Shown: piece after piece, positions 62,013 through 64,000 of the stretch
Position numbering within the stretch: the stretch's first letter is position 1
How the letters are laid out: every line of letters starts with the position of its first letter
Origin: Amycolatopsis bullii
GTDB lineage: Bacteria > Actinomycetota > Actinomycetes > Mycobacteriales > Pseudonocardiaceae
Reading direction: 5' to 3'
Assembly (NCBI RefSeq): GCF_014654205.1
Contig: NZ_BNAW01000007.1
Coordinates: 1 to 64,000 of the forward strand
DNA: 64,000 bases
Notes under the pieces: generated by a model
Database searches by the model: none
What the model saw: the letters and a program-made list of their open reading frames with translations, nothing else
Told to the model about the DNA's origin: nothing
Made by a program: the position numbers and the translations under genes

Positions 62013-62447
62013 ATGTGGGGGTTGTCGGGCGGGGACTATGTCACGCGGCAGATCAGGGCGCTCGCGGACGCGGTGCGCCACGAGGGGGCGGGCGGCGTCG
62101 GCACGCGCAGCTTCCAGCTGGCGGAGCACCTGGCGGCGGAGGGAGGCGTCCACCGCGGCGACATCCTGACGGCCACGGCGACGCTGCTGGCGATGACGGC
62201 GTGGTGCGACGGCGAGGTGGAGGCGGCCTGCCGGTTCGCGGAACTCGCGGGCGAGCACGACGAGGAGTCGCGCGAGCTGGTGACCCACCTGCTGCGGCTG
62301 GAGGCGGGTGCGGATCGCGGCTGGCTGCCGCGGGACCAGGCGGAGGCGCTGCTGGAGTACGCCCGCCGGGAGCGCCGGGGCGACCTGGCGCTCCGGCTCC
62401 GGACGATCGCGGGCGCCCGGCGCGGCCGGCACCGGCGGGACGACTGA
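62013..62447 (+). CDS. Small cytosolic protein, unrecognised (TPR-like helices)
   Basis: A 144-residue helical protein. Segments such as TRSFQLAEHLAAEGGVHRGDILTATATLLAMTAWCDGEVEAACRFAELAG look like antiparallel helical hairpins. The C-terminus is basic (GARRGRHRRDD). No family is assigned. ATG 62013 is chosen because GAGGGG is 6-11 nt upstream and the sequence before it is not protein-like. It lies 110 bp after the response regulator and may be an independent unit. A hairpin follows at 62463. Confidence 0.6.
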   Translation: MWGLSGGDYVTRQIRALADAVRHEGAGGVGTRSFQLAEHLAAEGGVHRGDILTATATLLAMTAWCDGEVEAACRFAELAGEHDEESRELVTHLLRLEAGADRGWLPRDQAEALLEYARRERRGDLALRLRTIAGARRGRHRRDD

Positions 62448-62462
62448 CCTCGCTTTCCGGCT

Positions 62463-62503
62463 CGTGAGTGGGAAACCGGGTTGGAACCTGTTTCCCACTC
62501 ACG
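62463..62503. terminator. Bidirectional hairpin terminator
   Basis: CGTGAGTGGGAAAC and GTTTCCCACTCACG form a perfect 14-bp stem with a 13-nt inner region that can pair further (GGTT/AACC). It lies between the convergent stop codons at 62447 and 62532. Confidence 0.75.
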
Positions 62504-62531
62504 ACCCGCGGGAGGGCGCGCTCCGGCGGCG

Positions 62532-63737
62532 CTAGTCCGTCAGCGGCTGCTCCGGGTCGGCGAGCCGGTCCGGGTCCACGGTCCGGCCACTGAGGATCAG
62601 CTCGCGCACCGCGTCGAGGCCCTCGTCCCACTTGTTCACGTGCAGGCCCGCGACCACCCGGCCGCCGGTCAGCCAGAACGCGTGGAACGCCTCGGCGTCG
62701 CCGCGGGTGACGACGCGGTCGTAGCCACCGGGCGGGAACCAGCCGGTGAACTCCATCCCGGCGTCGTACTGGTCCGAGAAGAAGTACGGCAGGTCGTCGT
62801 GGACCACCTCGCGGCCGAGCATCGCCAGTGCCGCCGCCGGGCCACCGTTCGTCGCCGCGGCCCAGTGCTCCACGCGGACCCGGCGGCCGTAGCGCTCCTG
62901 CCACACGCTCGCGACGTCTCCCGCCGCGAACACGTCCGGGTCTTCGGTGCGCAGGCCCGCGTCGACGAGGACGCCGTCGTCGACGGCCAGGCCCGCGTCG
63001 GCGGCCAGCTGCGTCTCGGGCCGGGCGCCGATGCCGACGACGACCACGTCGGCCGGGATCTCGCCGTCGTCGGTCAGCACCGCGGAGACCGCGGAGTCGC
63101 CCGCGAAGCCCGTCACGCCAGTGCCGAACCGCAGCTCGACGCCGTGGCGGCGGTGCAGGTCGGCGAAGTACCCGCCCAGTTCCGGCCCGAGCGTGGCGTG
63201 CAGCGGGGCCGGTCCGGGCTCGACGATCGTCACCGGGCAGCCGTGGTGGCGCGCGGCCGCGGCCGTCTCCAGCCCGACCCAGCCTGCCCCGGCCACGACG
63301 ACCCGGCCCCCGGCGGCCAGCGCGTCGCGCAGCCGGTCGGCGTGCCCGAGCCGGCGCAGGTAGTGGACGCCGTCGAGGTCGTTGCCGGGCACTCGCAGCC
63401 GCCGTGGCGACGCCCCGGTCGCCAGCAGCAGCTTCGTGTACCCGAGGCGTTCGCCGCCGGCCAGTTCGACCTCGTGCGCCGCGCGGTCCAGCGCGGTGAC
63501 CCGCCGGCCGGTCAGCACCTCGATGCCGTGGTCGACGTACCACTTCTCGTCGTGGACGAACACCGACGCGCGGTCGTCCTGGCCGAGCAGGTAGCCCTTC
63601 GACAGCGGCGGCCGCTCGTAGGGCAGGTCCGGTTCGGCGCCGACGACGACCACGCGCCCGCCGAACCCTTCGGCGCGCAGCGTTTCCGCGGCCTTCGCGC
63701 CGGTCAGCCCGGCGCCGGCGATGACGAAGGTGTCCAT
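62532..63737 (-). CDS. FAD-dependent NAD(P)H:ferredoxin-type reductase
   Basis: A 401-residue two-dinucleotide-domain flavoprotein. FAD fingerprint IAGAGLTGAKAAETLR at the N-terminus, NAD fingerprint VVAGAGWVGLETAAAARHHG in the middle, and GDVASVWQ closing the FAD site. The C-terminal Reductase_C domain contains YFFSDQYDAGMEFTGW. This is the BphA4/ferredoxin-reductase group that serves P450s, Rieske oxygenases or other ferredoxins; no ferredoxin gene is adjacent. ATG 63737 overlaps the folE stop (ATGA), so the two are translationally coupled. Confidence 0.88.
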   Translation of the reverse strand: MDTFVIAGAGLTGAKAAETLRAEGFGGRVVVVGAEPDLPYERPPLSKGYLLGQDDRASVFVHDEKWYVDHGIEVLTGRRVTALDRAAHEVELAGGERLGYTKLLLATGASPRRLRVPGNDLDGVHYLRRLGHADRLRDALAAGGRVVVAGAGWVGLETAAAARHHGCPVTIVEPGPAPLHATLGPELGGYFADLHRRHGVELRFGTGVTGFAGDSAVSAVLTDDGEIPADVVVVGIGARPETQLAADAGLAVDDGVLVDAGLRTEDPDVFAAGDVASVWQERYGRRVRVEHWAAATNGGPAAALAMLGREVVHDDLPYFFSDQYDAGMEFTGWFPPGGYDRVVTRGDAEAFHAFWLTGGRVVAGLHVNKWDEGLDAVRELILSGRTVDPDRLADPEQPLTD

Positions 63738-64000
63738 CAGGCGCTCACCCCGGAGAGAGCGAAGAACTCCTGCCGCGTCTTGGGTTCCTCCCGCAGCAGG
63801 CCGTGCAGCGACGACGTCACCGTCAGCGCGCCGGAGGCCCGCACCCCGCGCAGGGACATGCACAGGTGCTCGGCCTCGATCACGACGCCGACGCCCTTCG
63901 GGGCCAGGTGCTCCTGGAGCCAGTCCGCGACCTGCTTGGTCAGCCGCTCCTGCACCTGCAGGTCGCGCGCGAACATCTCGACGACGCGGGCGAGCTTGGA
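63737..64000 (-). CDS. folE: GTP cyclohydrolase I, C-terminal part (truncated by window edge)
   Basis: The last 87 codons of a FolE-type enzyme: [26 protein letters not shown], then [19 protein letters not shown] with the zinc-ligand cysteine and [14 protein letters not shown] at the end. FolE converts GTP to dihydroneopterin triphosphate for folate or pteridine synthesis. The 5' part lies outside the window. The stop TGA (63739-63737) overlaps the start of the reductase gene. Confidence 0.92.
   Translation of the reverse strand, partial: SKLARVVEMFARDLQVQERLTKQVADWLQEHLAPKGVGVVIEAEHLCMSLRGVRASGALTVTSSLHGLLREEPKTRQEFFALSGVSA

Overview
The window is 64 kb of very GC-rich chromosomal DNA with dense, often 4-bp-overlapping genes, frequent GTG starts and a few TTG starts. 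It looks like a filamentous actinomycete. The gene repertoire (propane monooxygenase island, DasR-like sites, PucR, ShbA-type sigma factor, intergenic hairpins built on GAATGA/TCATTC) fits Pseudonocardiaceae, most likely Amycolatopsis. That assignment is inference; no rRNA, tRNA, CRISPR array, insertion sequence or prophage was seen.

Layout. 1-7.9 kb: mixed housekeeping and regulatory genes (tail of a TPR regulator, FAD monooxygenase, a methyltransferase fused to DUF3140, HIT protein, PucR regulator, secreted beta-propeller, MarR regulator, DUF4142). 8.0-18.9 kb: a complete binuclear-iron propane/phenol monooxygenase island with a divergent AcoR/MimR-type activator, a small conserved-looking ORF, mimABCD, an amidohydrolase, a DUF59 iron-sulfur assembly protein, a zinc alcohol dehydrogenase and a dedicated GroEL-like chaperonin. 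19-25.5 kb: small regulator modules (GNAT/TetR with three near-identical operators, epoxide hydrolase, ECF sigma factor, MarR with glutathionyl-hydroquinone reductase and YceI). 25.5-34.8 kb: a LacI-controlled sugar ABC importer with GH31, divergent from a secreted GH3 enzyme. 34.8-35.9 kb: two genes that have both lost their 5' halves at a perfect 30-bp inverted repeat. 36-43.7 kb: hydrolase, GGDEF/degenerate-EAL protein, nitroreductase, heterodisulfide-reductase-like Fe-S protein, and a frameshifted membrane gene next to a small protein with an amyloid-signalling-like N-terminus. 43.7-48.6 kb: quinate/shikimate catabolism. 48.7-53.4 kb: a DasABC-like ABC importer plus a cytosolic GH3 N-acetylhexosaminidase behind two TGGT-N4-ACCA sites, a GlcNAc/chitobiose uptake unit probably under DasR. 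53.5-58.9 kb: secreted CHAP-like protein, DUF2235 hydrolase, GNAT, a second gene-fusion scar, DUF1996 protein and a ShbA-like sigma factor. 59-62.4 kb: a DosS/DosR-like two-component pair with a PNPOx gene. 62.5-64 kb: ferredoxin-reductase-type flavoprotein and the 3' part of folE.

The most noteworthy signals are regulatory. The MimR-like activator has lost the sigma54-contacting GAFTGA region and part of Walker B, and its likely binding palindrome occurs twice (9839 and 10131), the second copy overlapping the stop codon of the small ORF. A TetR operator (CTATGAC-N4-GTCATAG) occurs three times, one copy containing the GNAT start codon. A MarR gene appears to be transcribed leaderless with the operator inside its promoter. 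Two independent scars (about 35.22 kb and 56.23 kb) join truncated genes and point to recent deletions or assembly joins. A G5-tract frameshift at 42997 splits an otherwise continuous membrane-protein gene.
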